A stretch of DNA of 35,000 bases from Botryococcus braunii (Eukaryota; Chlorophyta; Trebouxiophyceae): contig KV908349.1 in the NCBI GenBank assembly GCA_002005505.1, positions 862,354-897,353 on the forward strand, read 5' to 3'. Made by a program: the position numbers and the translations under genes. Positions 1 to 26,417 of the stretch are shown piece by piece. The notes below the pieces were generated by a model. It searched no databases, was not told the DNA's origin, and worked only from the letters and a program-made list of their open reading frames with translations. Each line of letters starts with the position of its first letter. Within the stretch, counting starts at the first letter, position 1.

Positions 1-60
1 TGGGGGGGAAGCAAACCATATGTGGGGGAAGCAAACCGTATGTGGGGGAAGCAAACCAGA
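1..60. repeat. 20-bp minisatellite, three copies at window edge
   Basis: Unit gcaaaccrtatgtgggggaa repeats with period 20 and continues to the left edge. It lies in the DMXL intron that precedes exon 630. Confidence 0.85.
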
Positions 61-224
61 TGTGGTATTACACAAGCTGTCCAGCATCTCTTGGTCTCGC
101 TCCACTCTTCTTTACCATCTCCCCCCCCCCCGGCTCCTCCAACTGTAATTGCCTCTCGAGTGCCTCACTGTGAATGCACGCATATACGCGGCAGCCACCA
201 GCGAGCTTGATCATGTACCGAACT

Positions 225-625
225 TTTTTGCAGACTTCTGTACTTGTTTACATACTTCTGTGCTTGCTTGCATACTTCCGTACGTGTTTGGCATGTTGCC
301 ATGCTTGTTTGTAGACTTCCATACCTATTTGCACTCTGCCATATTGATTTGCATACTCCTGTACTGAGTTTGCATACTTCCACACTTCTTTGCATACTCA
401 CATGCCCGGTTTCCAAACCTCCACGCTTATCTGCAAATTTCCATACCTGTTTGTTCACACTTGTATGCATACTTCCAATACTTGTTTGCAAACTTCTATA
501 CTTATTTGCAAACTTCTATACTTATTTGCATACTTCTACTCTTCTTTGCATACTCCACGCTCGTCTGCATACCTCCACACTTGTTGCATACTTCCAGACT
601 TGTATGCATATTTCACTACTTGTTG
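225..625. repeat. 20-bp minisatellite of TTTGCATACTTC type
   Basis: About 20 diverged copies of a unit resembling tacttgtttgcatacttctg run almost up to the acceptor of exon 630. The open frames here on both strands are products of the repeat (Cys/Leu/His-rich) and not genes. Confidence 0.85.
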
Positions 626-629
626 GCAG

Positions 630-15240
<14,611 letters not shown>

Positions 15241-15729
15241 CGCCCAGGGTGGGGTGGGGCGGGGCGGGGCGGGGGGGGGGAGCGGGGCGAGGCGGGGCGG
15301 GGCGGGACGGGGCGTGCTTCACCCGCCACGCCGGCCTGAGTTCCGTCCCTCCCGGCCTGGACCTGCCGTGTGATGGAGGACAAATCCGATTGAAAGTTTC
15401 TGTTGTTGGTCGTCTATATAGGGTCTTCCAAGGCGCATTGTGGACGAGCTGGTGGGCATTCTGAGGTTGGGGTAGAGGGGAAGATGGTGTCCTCAGGATC
15501 CCCCTTTTTCTAGGTTGAGAGGTCTTTGTGGTTTTCTATACGCCTGCTGCTTGGCAGGACCACCCTTCTTGACGTGTTTGCGAGGTCTGATCCCATGGGC
15601 TGAAGTTGTGATCCCAGGTGGGTTGGCAGTTGCATCCACGTGACAGCACAAGCTGGTACAACGTCCTCGCTTTGAGCTCCCTGATTATAACGGATACGAG
15701 ATACGAAATACATATATGTATCCCGGTAA

Positions 15730-15903
15730 CCCTAATCGCCCAGTACAGAGCGGGGAGTGGCATTAAAACCTACTCGCCCAGTGCAGAGCCGGTATAGGAA
15801 GTGAACCCTACTCGCCAAGTGCAGAGCTGGGATAAGCATTATACCCTACTCGCCCAGTGCAGAGCCGGGATAAGCATGAAGCTCTACTCACCCCGCATAG
15901 AGC
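15730..15903. repeat. 38-bp tandem repeat downstream of DMXL
   Basis: About four and a half copies of ccctactcgcccagtgcaga followed by gccgggataagcatta, diverging at both ends. Confidence 0.9.
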
Positions 15904-16174
15904 CGAGGTGCTCCTGTGACCCTATCTCCTGGCTGAGCCGGGATGTCATTTCTTTGGCTCAGCTTCCAGCGTCGTCCACTCGAGGGACAGAGAGGGGGCG
16001 TTGGATTCGTTGCCTTGTGATGGCGTGACTCCGCTGAAGACGCTGTTAACAAGATTGCTAACATCGCTTACAGGCCATGACATGATACGGGCCTTTCAGC
16101 CAGCTTCGACTATGAGTTGTCTCAAATCTAGGTGCTGTTCTTGTTAGGCCGGGGATTCACAGTTTTCAACTTGA

Positions 16175-16569
<395 letters not shown>

Positions 16570-17365
16570 TTATGTTTAGGGGGAGGTTATGGGTGTGGTG
16601 GAATCTTGACGACGGCAACGGCTTGGATAGACGAGGAGCACGAAAGACAGGGAGAAATTACAAACCCCCTCCCCGTTCTGGACAGACGAATGATTGAAAC
16701 CTCATGAAATTAAGTAAGAGTATGAAATTAAACTGGAGGAAAAATGACGTGGTGATTGCCGTCTGCTCACCGTTTGGGCTGGTATGGTGGTCAATCGGGC
16801 TGGACGGGTCGTGCCCGAGATATCTGTATCCAAACAAATTCTACTTCGAAAGACACGGGGGGCCTGTTATATGAAATCATGGAGGTTTACTCTCTCGCAA
16901 GGTCCGATCTGTCACTTCTGAGTCGATGGACAGGTTATTGTATTGCGCTGGCAGTGACCCTTGCACGTACAGTACGCTGTGCCTGCAGCGTGCAAGGTGT
17001 TTCTGCGGTGTGTTTCAATGTGGTCTGGGGCCTGTATTCCCATTTGTCAGGTGTGTGTGTAGCTTAGGCGTTTGGAGAAACTAAACGGTCAAGGTGGGTT
17101 TCTTGGAGCAAAGTTACGCGTGTGGGCAGCCGGCTCTGCTTGCACCAGGTCTTGAGGTCGACTTTCAGGTGTCCCTTGTAAGGGGGAAATTCGTTCATCA
17201 AGAACCATGCCATTTTCTCGGCCTGGGACGAGGTGTAAGTTGTGTAGCCTTCTTCAGTATACCTGTTCGTATGCATAGGAACATGTTTACTGCATATGCA
17301 TCCCAGAATGTAAGCGGGGGCTCAATTAATATAGCCCCATCGCGAACTCAAAACAAATCATTAAC

Positions 17366-17524
<159 letters not shown>

Positions 17525-18297
17525 GACACCCTGCGTGTGTTCGCACTCCGAGGCAACTAACGTTTGCATGCGGCGCGTATGGAAGGTCTTCCAGTCACAG
17601 ATGCTGCGGCAGCGTTAACATGAATGTATTGAAGGTCAAACACATTGCAACTGTTTTGTTCGATTCCGAGACCAGAGCTGTTCGAACAATTGTACAGTGA
17701 AATTTCGCAATTGTGTAGTGTAGAGCACCAAGGTGGAAATGCGACCTGTGAAAGGGGTTAGATTTATGAATGGACCGTGGGGAAGAATAAGGCATTTGAC
17801 ATTGTCTGCTCCCAGCTCATCCATCTCAACTGACGCACACAAATGCGCTGTACGCAGGTACGCACGTGTATGTGGGTAGTAAGTCGAGGCTCCATTCCTG
17901 TCAAGGCAGGGTCTTGGGAGACGATTTTGTGGAGACCCTTCAGGCCTGGTTTGCGGCATGACCTCTAGGTTGACGTCACCCTTTTTCGGTTGCAATGAGG
18001 ATCTTGGCAAGAAAAGGTCTACAGTGTGCAGGACCAAGCACATGCAATGACTATGTAGCAGTGCAATGACTAGGTAGTAATGCAATGACTATTCGAGAGT
18101 GCCCACTCCCCCCCGGCGAGGGAAGCCCTCGTTACGTAATGAGCATGTGCGCAGCACTGCCCAATGAACAGGATGCATCCGAACTGCATCAAAGCTGTTC
18201 AGTCGCAGAGCTGACATGTTGTAGGTCACTGGAAAGCAACGGTCATCGAGTCCCCAGGCTCTTACTCGCAGCTGGGGCCTACGGGATGAGGGAACCT

Positions 18298-18367
18298 GAC
18301 CGCATCTCAAGGCATTGCCTACGGGGTTCGACCCTAAGTCCCGTAGGCAGTGCTTTGGGATGCGGTC
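18298..18367. repeat. Inverted repeat with 28-bp arms and 14-nt loop
   Basis: 18298-18325 (gaccgcatctcaaggcattg, then cctacggg) pairs with 18340-18367 with four mismatches. The transcript of either strand would fold into a strong hairpin. It may be a foldback element or a small-RNA precursor. Confidence 0.75.
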
Positions 18368-19027
18368 ATGGCCTGATCAGGTTCGCTTGAATCTCGCTAC
18401 CTGATGAAGCCCTTGAAGAGTCTACAGTCAGCGGAAGCAGGATTCTGTTTCAAAAACTTGTAACTGCTGTATGAAGTTGGGAAAAAAAAGGGTGCCATTG
18501 ACTAACACTGACGGGTGCTAGGTTAACACCAGTGACTAGAGTGTCCTGGTGAAAAAGTTGTGAGCGGACCCTTGAGAAACTTACATGTCCTAAGCGTCCC
18601 CAGCTGTGTGCCTGCTCTGACGAGCTCATCGCTTTCCTGAATGGCGTCCAAAAACAAGGTGAAGTGGGAACATTTTGTTGAAACATGTTACTGTTCCCTG
18701 TTGGGATTGCGGTCCAAGAGGAAGACCGAGGAGAGGAGCGATCTAGATGTAACCGCTGTAATCACTCGTTGAAAGGGACATGGACTTGCAGGTCCGGGCG
18801 AAACCAATCGGCCAGACCCGGCCAACAAGAGGAAACGGGCAGTCTGCCGGGGGAGGGCAGCCGATCAGTGTTGATGGGATCCGAGAAGGCAGTACTGAAC
18901 CATTAACATATGCGTAGTCCAGTTCCCTGCTAACCTCGCAACGCTTCCACTTACCTTAAACGACAAGTTACAAGTTGCAGGAAATCGTCAGAAACAGCCG
19001 ATCAAACGCACTGTGACTAAGTTACGA

Positions 19028-20213
19028 ATGTTAGGAGTCCTTGATCCGGGATGCTGTGCCCCACGATGCGCTGCTCTTTTCCCCAGACAAATTCATTTGT
19101 GTAGATTGATACAATGTAAACTTTATTTCCATTCTCAGCCCATCCAGCATCGACCCCCTTATTTACGGCGGGGATTAGTTTCTTTTAAACGAGATGCAGG
19201 TTTGCTGTCCGTTGACAAGCGGCTTACACGGAAGCAGAAAAAGGTGAGTCACACCCTGGGTCTCATGGTAGATAGTCTGACGAAGTTGACGTTGTTAAAG
19301 TAGCTGTGGTGTCCCAGGGAGGATTGTGCTCTGCCGCATACAGTGGGGCGGGGTATGGCCCGGACAGCGAGGAGGTTAATCTTGCCGTTTCAGAAGCAGC
19401 AAGGAAAGCGCTGAATCGTGCCTCAGATGCTTGCCGACAGGTTGGCTGGATAGGCTTTTGGATCCAGCTTTCTCTTTCCATCGTGTCTGCTGGCATATTA
19501 CTATTTTCCATTGCATTCACAGCTCAGGTTGGCCTCCTTTTGCCTCTCTTGCCAATTGGTCGTCAAAATCAGCAGAGATGAAGACTTAGTCTGATATCAT
19601 ATTGTGTGGGTGTGTATGTGTAGAATGGGCCTGCGTCCACCTTGTGGTTGACCATTTTTGGTATTGTGTGTGCCGTCATTTCGACATTCTGGTCATTTGG
19701 CTACACACGCTTGGCAAGAAAATTGCGTGGCTACAGCCAGACGGGAAAGCGGGAGGCACTCCAGCGAGTGCGAAAGAAAGATGTTTTGTTGACTTTGGAG
19801 AGGGGTTGCTGGCTCAATCTCATTGGCATGGCAGCCACAATGCTGGGTTTACAGGTGCTGTCCTTTTACCCTTTCCAGCAACCATCTTCTTCGTACAGCT
19901 ATGCATGTTCAACACAGGTTCCTCTACAGTGTTGTATTCTGTATTCAACCTGACGTTTCAATTTCATAGATCTCCATACTCTTTGGTGCTGTACTTCACA
20001 AACCTCCCCCCCCCCCCCCACAACAGCTTTCCAAGAACACTAATCAGGGTTGAAGGAACTATGGCTTGTGGGTGTAGTTCAAGGCTAGAGGTTCTTGGGA
20101 TTGTCCAATCGAGGCCTGTTGGCTCTATACCATTCATCCCTTTTTCAAGGCTAGAGCTTCATTGGCATTAAGCCTGAAGGAAATGTCACAGGCAAGGCCA
20201 TGCACATCATCTG

Positions 20214-20256
<43 letters not shown>

Positions 20257-21152
20257 GTCAACCATTGGGATATGCAGGCCACAGTTGGGTTGCTAGTCGC
20301 AAAAACTCTCACTAATGCGACTGCAAACCCATTCCTGTCTGGTGGCGCCGGCTCCTACAACCCCGTCCTGGCTTTGGATGTGTTCCTTGTGCAGGTGAGC
20401 TATCCTCCTCCTATGACATATTTCTATATATGATCAGCCTTCCGCAACCCTGTGTAGGTTGGAAAGGGACCCCCTCCCCTCCCCAATCCCTGAGGTTGCC
20501 GCGAAAAAGGAACCAACGGCAGGGGCTGATGGCAAGCAGCCTCAACTCCTCGATCCACAACTGCATGGCAAGAAGCTCCCTTGTCATCTGGTTTGCAGTC
20601 CATGTAGGATCCTTGCGTGTCCCTGCCATGTGCAAGATTGGGGACGAGAGGTTATTAGCCCATCGTTGCTACGCCGATAGTTGCTGGTGCCTTGCTATGT
20701 ATCTACTAATTGGCGTTTTTGGCTTGCGTGCCTCCTGGTTTTGAATATTTTTAACAGCCCTTGATTTTTTAAATGAATTCTGGGCTTTTTGTGCTAGATG
20801 TTTGCGCTGCGCAATAAGATGTCAGGCCTGGCCCCAGAGTTGGAACTTGTCAGGCAATGTATGCGCAACCTCACCCCTCCCCCCCACCCCTTGGGGCGCG
20901 GGATACACAGAGTCTCTTGAGGAGGCTTTTAAGGGTCATGATGGCACACTAAAGAGGATGTCTGACACAACTAGCAGGCGCTCCAAGGCAGTGCAGTGGT
21001 GGAACACCACCTGAGCAGGCTTTTGTGTGCAGGCATCAACAAACACGTTGCTTTCTCATCTGGCTTCGTTGCTGTGCACCTTGTACCTCATCCGGGTTGT
21101 TTCAGCCAATGCCCCTGTACCTCAGATAGGCGGCAGGCCCGTCCCCTCCTAG
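19028..21152 (+). CDS. TIC21: TIC21/PIC1-like chloroplast inner-envelope protein (DUF3611 family)
   Basis: Tic21 (also PIC1/CIA5) is a four-helix protein of the chloroplast inner envelope, implicated in protein import and iron transport. Exons 19028-19243, 19318-19527, 19624-19854, 20278-20394 and 21033-21152 are all phase 0 and sum to 894 nt (297 aa plus TAG), close to the usual length. Family blocks seen: VGWIGFWIQLSLSIVSAGIL (TM1), IVCAVISTFWSFGYTRLARK (TM2), NLIGMAATMLGLQ spliced to ATVGLLVAKTL (TM3), SYNPVLALDVFLVQ spliced to ASTNTLLSHLASLLCTLYLI (TM4). The first exon (CCAPRCAALFPR, Arg/Cys-rich, few acids) looks like a plastid transit peptide. The chosen start is the first ATG in that frame, at 19028; an additional upstream exon cannot be excluded. 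A TGTAA motif at 21428-21432 could direct polyadenylation. Confidence 0.9.
20213..20256. repeat. (CAT)n trinucleotide microsatellite
   Basis: About 14 units in the TIC21 intron just before exon 20278. It is read as poly-His in one frame but is not coding. Confidence 0.95.
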
Positions 21153-21427
21153 GTGGCTTGCTGAAGTCAACGCTGCTCCTGCCTGCTGCATCCCACAGGC
21201 AGGCTTATCCGCCCGTAGCCTGGCTTCCTCATCTGAATGCTGGTGGAGGCAAATCTGCCACATCAGCCTTCACCGGAGTAATCTGATATGGGGGAAGGAC
21301 ATGTTCTTCCACCATATCGTTGTGTATTCCTACCATATCGATGTCTTCTTCTACAATGGAATTGCTGAAGACTCCCATGGACCACCGGCGTCGGTTCGCT
21401 GATCCATTGTACCAGAAAAGAGAAGAA

Positions 21428-21432
21428 TGTAA
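21428..21432 (+). promoter_or_regulatory. Candidate UGUAA polyadenylation signal for TIC21
   Basis: TGTAA lies 276 bp past the stop. UGUAA is the usual signal in chlorophycean algae. A five-base match can occur by chance. Confidence 0.3.
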
Positions 21433-23448
21433 AGTGTGGTATTTGTCCCCCCAACAAAATTTAATCCGGGATAGAATGCAGCAGCCTTGACAAAGGCCGA
21501 GCATGACTGGACTTCACTAACGGGTAAACAGAGTCCAGTCAGGTTGCCAAAGCAGGGTTTCAGTATCAGCGTTCGGCCGCCGGACTGGAAAGAGGGGGTG
21601 GGGTTGGTCCAGGTGGGCGCCTTATTGAAAGGATGTGGCTCGGGGGGTCTCACACAGGTCAGTAGGAGCCTTTTGTACAGTGTGAGATAATGTTCAGAGG
21701 CAATCCGGCGCCTGATCTGGGACCCCTGTGAATCTGTCCGAAGGGGCTGAAGCTCCGCAGCGCTTGCAGTGAGGGCAGGGGACTGAGTGGCCCGTAGATA
21801 TTTCTTGGTGGGGGCCCCTGTGAAGGGGTTCTGGCAGCTTCTGGAAGTGCACGTTGATGGTTGGCAGTTCGTAGATGGTGTTATTCCGGTGTGAACGTAC
21901 CCGATATTGTCTCATGGACTTTGACTCGGGCGTGAATTTAGCCAGCAAGAGCCAGCCGGGTAAGGTCACTGATGTTGTGAAGTAGAGTACATAGGGCTGC
22001 CTGTGTAGTGTGTAGCGGGGTTTCTGATATGCCACAAGCGGCGGAACGGGGGCATGCCTCACTTGTGTTGTTCGTGTTCATTGGTTCATGCTTCTCCGAA
22101 GAGATGTTTGGTTCGCCCCGGGGGGAGGTACATAATGTGGTGCTCATTTCCCAACCTACACATTGGAGAGGAGACCTCGATAAGCCAATCGATGATGGTG
22201 TAAAAGCAGAGGCTCTGTCTTTCAAGAGATGCATGGCCTGTGGAAAAGAAGAGATGGACTACATGGTTGTGGGAGGGCACATCTTTTTGTGTGTTTCAGG
22301 ATGAGGTCATCGCCCCAGGCTTAGGGGCAGGGTTGTTCCATCTGGGTGTGAACAGGCTCCTCTTACACATGCGTGTTCACTGGGGAGGGTCCACCAATTG
22401 TATGCGAGTTTTTATTTGCCCCCCCCCACCCTCTTGTGCATGCGCAAAATGCGTTGCCTTCAAGAAGCAAAACATCATGACCAATCTCTTGGAAACTTAG
22501 TGCTTGGGTGTAGTGAGGGTGAGCTTATGTTCACGAAGGCAGGCATGAGACATCGAGAATGACATCAAGCTATTTGAACGCAGCGTGTTCACATTACGCA
22601 TGGCTTTTGTTGGGCATGAATGTGATGCTTGCATGAGAGCCTAGAAACTTCATGGCATCGAAGTAACATACATATGATCATAAGAGAATATCTTTGCAGT
22701 CAAAGTAACATGAATGAGTATCTATCCTATTCTCTGGGCCATAACGGTTCTACTTTCTGTGTGACATGGTATCACAGCTTAAAGGGCATGAACATATAGT
22801 TGCACCGAACACATTGGCTCACGGCTTTACCCATGCAACATCCAAGCTAACACATCCAGTATGTTTCATTTGGTGGCAGCTAATTTTCCAGCTTTGTGCA
22901 GATTACACGGTCAGGGAAGGAAAAGAGCTTGCTAGTAATGCAAAGCTAAACCCAGACCAGCTACATGAACATCAGAATTGTCACTTGGACTCTTTAAAGG
23001 AGCAAATGATGCTCCCCACCTGTTTTCCTTTTTTCTCTTAAGGTTATGCTTGGCGTGCACTCGCTCACACACGCTCGCGCACTGCCCCCCCCCCCCTCTC
23101 CCCAAACACGCACGTGCACACACAAGTTTGTGTGTATCTGTCTGCAAACCACTGGGAGGCTTTCCAACACGTTTTCTGGCTTCACACATGCACGCACACA
23201 ACTATGTGAGAAAAGAAGCAACTTTTCTTGGGTCACTTCCAAGTCTTGAAAAAGCCTGGACTCGCGACAAGGATGTTTTTAAGGGATTTACAGCAGTGCT
23301 GCACCTCATCAGAAACTGGAGTCCATCATGTGCTTCAAGCGCCCACCTCCCGTGCAAATAACCTTCGATTCTGCTGAAAAAGGGGATCTGTGTTTAGATG
23401 GCATGCCCAGAGCGTCTGGGCTAATCAATTCAATTGAAGTAAATGGTT

Positions 23449-23686
23449 TGCGGTTAGGATATGCTTCACTTGCTATTCTAAATTGAATGCCGGTTGACTC
23501 CTCCAAGAGCATTACTTCCTTTGCTTCATAGACAACCAGACCCTGATAGAATGGCAGACAATGGGGCTGTGTAAACGTGACAGGGAACCGACCTATGGGA
23601 CTGGTTCTCCGATGGTTTAGCACTCACGCCGGGTCTGGAGAGGTCCTGAAACTGTTGCTGTCAGTTAGGCTTCACTCTTAATTCTA
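23449..23686 (+). repeat. Dispersed repeat copies matching 8752-8783
   Basis: tgcggttaggatatgcttca plus cttgctattcta at 23449-23480 matches the DMXL intron copy with few changes. A shorter copy (ttaggcttcactcttaattc) follows at about 23664-23683. Confidence 0.7.
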
Positions 23687-24589
23687 AATGCTAGCTCGAG
23701 CATGGTGAAGGCAAAAGACCCACTTGCTTCGAGACACTTCCCCAGCTGCGCCAATGAGCACATTAAGTTGATGCAAATGCATCACAAGGTTTCTCAGGTT
23801 TCTCTTGGGAATCACGTTCCTATACACACCATGCCATTTAGACAGGCTCATCAAAAAACATGCTGGGCCTACCGGAAGGTGACTGCAGAAGCAAGTTCGG
23901 GAATTTTGGGTTTAGTAGTGGGCGACCAAAGGAGGGCCTGACACTCAAAATTCAGCTCCACACCTACCAACAACACGTCCTAGACAACCATCCTTCTCAA
24001 TGTTAATAATACTTCCCAATGCAAGAGCAATATCAAATCTTGCTGTTCGGAGCCTGCCATTGTGTGTGGCCAATGATGTACTCAACACAACAAAAACCAG
24101 GTGTGGATGCCAATCTGGACTCGAACTGGGTCAATACACCCATGCCTCAATCTGACACACGCCTTAAGTAAAGCAGTGAAGATCCTGAGAACTGTGACAC
24201 AGAATGTGGGATGACAGATTGAAAACGAAGAAAGTTGAGAACACGGGCATTGCATATCTGCGCAGAACAGAGAGAGAACCCATCACTTTCGAGAGATGAG
24301 ATCCTCGACACTGTAAGTCAGAAAACAGAACGACCGTGAACAAGACACGGAAGTAAATCCAACGGAATGCAGCACCAAACAGAGACGAAACCCTATGGGC
24401 AGTGACCTGCACCGGGATGCAAGGGGCAGAAAGGGCTTACTGCTAAATATCTGCCCGTTCCTCAATAACAGAGGCTGTTAACAGAGTGACCCGCATACAA
24501 GCAGACCACGAATGTCTTCAAACTTGTTGACACTGCATGACATACTCAACCGGGGCCGAAACATTGAGATGTCCTGATGAGCCTCCCTC

Positions 24590-24820
24590 AATATCAGGCT
24601 TCCCGAACGATGGTTTCCCGCATCAGTTAGGGCTGGCTCATCGGGTGGTGTCGTGACCGGTTGTAATTGCAATGAAAATATTGATGCCATCTTTCCCCCT
24701 TAATCTCGACTACTTGCACAACAAGGTCTGTGGAATCTTGATGGGCCCGCCTCAACATCAGGCCCTGCCTCTTGAACCCATCTTTCCCTGTCAAATCTCG
24801 ACTACTTGCACTACACGGCC
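24590..24820. repeat. Diverged ~93-bp direct repeat
   Basis: aatctcgactacttgcacaa (24702) recurs as aatctcgactacttgcacta (24794). The flanking ccatctttccc and ctcaacatcaggc blocks also recur, the latter as ctcaatatcaggc near 24587. Confidence 0.75.
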
Positions 24821-24980
24821 AGTAAGCATGACACCCCCTTGCAGGCCCTTTCTTATGCGAGGGACAAAGCGGCCTGATCCACCAGCGCTGCACAAGATGT
24901 CAGCCCAGACACAAAGTAGCTTTTTGTCTGCCTGCACATTGTAGCCTCCCTCCCCGGGGTCCGGAAGTGGGGTAGACATG

Positions 24981-25514
24981 CTAAGTTTGGATAATGCGGT
25001 CTTGGAAGCGAGTTATGTTGGACTTGGTCAGTACTGTGACCTGAGTGATCTGGAGAGGCTGTTGGGTAAAGGGACACTTGCCCTGCTCTGCAAGCACAGC
25101 ACGCCACGTGGCAAGCCCCATCACATGACCATAGACTGACATGGCGGGCGTGACCACGGGCTCCAAGGTGATGGGGTCGATGACGCCTGGCAGCGGATTA
25201 TCATCATCCAGGCCCGCTGCGTCCTCGCTGCCGTGCCGCCTCTTGTACCGCTCAGCCCTATTGACTGCCGACCACCTACTCCCACCCCCAGTGAATGCAT
25301 GGTGTGTCACATGTGGGTGGGCCAGTTTAATGTATCATGCCCCCCCCCTCCCCTGCCCGGGGGTTAAACCCTCCATTCAATTACTTAGAGAATTGACGAT
25401 ATTGGAATTCATCAAACTTCAGGCCCACGCAGATACTCCACGAACAAGCATACCACAGACCCGATGACTCCCACAACCCCCCCCCCTCTCACCCACACAC
25501 CCACGCACATGCAG

Positions 25515-25554
<40 letters not shown>

Positions 25555-26061
25555 AGAGAGGGGGGAGGGGGAGGGAGAGGGAGGGATGGGGGGGGGAGAG
25601 TATGTGAGATTAGAAAGAGGAGGGGCCAAGCCGGGGGGGGGGGGGGGGGCGTAAAGGATTGACGAAACAATTATGACCAACATGAAAATTATAGCACATG
25701 GAGGGAGATTGACGGGAAGAACAGTGTGGAGAGACAGCCACGGGGTGCAAGCCTCAGCTACAGTAGATAAAGCGAGTGAGAAAACAGGGGCCCAAGGAAT
25801 GTGTAAGGCAGGGTAGCAGTACCTGGAGCCGGCAATGACCTCATCCTCCTCGTCTTCAATGACAGCAAAATCATCTCCGCGCCGGCGGCTGGCTTTGAAG
25901 CGTCTGGGAACTGCAGGAGGGGGCCGGCCCGCGCCCCCTCCTGACGTGGAGGTAGAGGCAGAGGACCGAGGCGGGAACGGTCCTTTGCGATCTGGCTCAA
26001 TACCGTGGAAGTTGCCATAGGCTATGCGATCCTGCGGCATGCCGGGGCCAAATTTTCGACC
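24981..26061 (-). other. C-terminal U-box / modified-RING-like domain and preceding acidic linker
   Basis: Exon 26061-25823 reads GRKFGPGMPQDRIAYGNFHG, a Pro/Ser-rich run, FKASRRRGDDFAVIEDEEDE and ends in AGS plus two bases. Exon 25275-24981 completes an Arg and reads WSAVNRAERYKRRHGSEDAA, then GVIDPITLEPVVTPAMSVYG, HVMGLATWRAVLAEQGKCPF, TQQPLQITQVTVLTKSNITR and FQDRIIQT before TAG. The run 'D-P-I-T ... P-V-V-T-P-A ... G-H-V-x-x-x-x-T-W ... C-P-F-T-x-x-P-L ... L-x-x-x-N-I ... I' has the U-box layout (P-I-T, G-H, C-P-x-T, L-x-x-N) without the full set of zinc ligands. E2 recruitment is therefore plausible. Confidence 0.7.
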
Positions 26062-26371
26062 CTCTTTACAGACAGTAAATGACATCAGAAAAAAATTGTG
26101 GCCTGCCCCTTAAGGATATATACATGCCAACAAAGTGATTCCTCGACCTTGCCCTTACCGGTCTTCAATGGGCTTCACACACTATGCCATCCGCCGAAAC
26201 CTTGCAGCTTTCTGTAAACGTAGGTGCTTAATACAATTCGCAACTTCCTAAAAGCACCTCGAACAACATCGCCGGCTCACATTGCAACCTGCTCTGCCAG
26301 CTGATGTTGCTCTGCACCCACTACTGTAAATCGGCATCTCGACTCTTTAAAGATGAGTTGTCTTTTCAGCC

Positions 26372-26417
<46 letters not shown>

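Larger units (their letters stand above)
21153..24980. other. Spacer between convergent TIC21 and FYR genes
   Basis: It contains the TIC21 3' UTR, probably ending near the TGTAA at 21428-21432. Fragments of a dispersed repeat lie at 23449-23480 and 23661-23686, and a diverged direct repeat lies at 24590-24820. Open frames at 22008-22304 (98 codons, with a CMACG segment) and 21694-22062 minus have no family I recognise. The 3' UTR of the FYR gene lies at the right end. Confidence 0.55.

Noticed and set aside
15249..15464. Gly/Arg-rich frame after the DMXL stop
   Set aside because: Made of a GGGGC tract, with no homology and no splice support.
20200..20433. Poly-His frame
   Set aside because: The CAT repeat is intronic; the real exon begins at 20278 in the same gene.
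21694..22062. 122-codon minus-strand frame with CPHCKRCG
   Set aside because: Zinc-finger-like by eye only; no supporting second motif and it overlaps the opposing frame.
22008..22304. 98-codon plus-strand frame with CMACG segment
   Set aside because: No family recognised, no clear splice context or regulatory signals; length is within chance for this spacer.
24090..24150. tRNA T-arm-like ggactcgaactggg
   Set aside because: No cloverleaf, acceptor stem or A box could be found around it.
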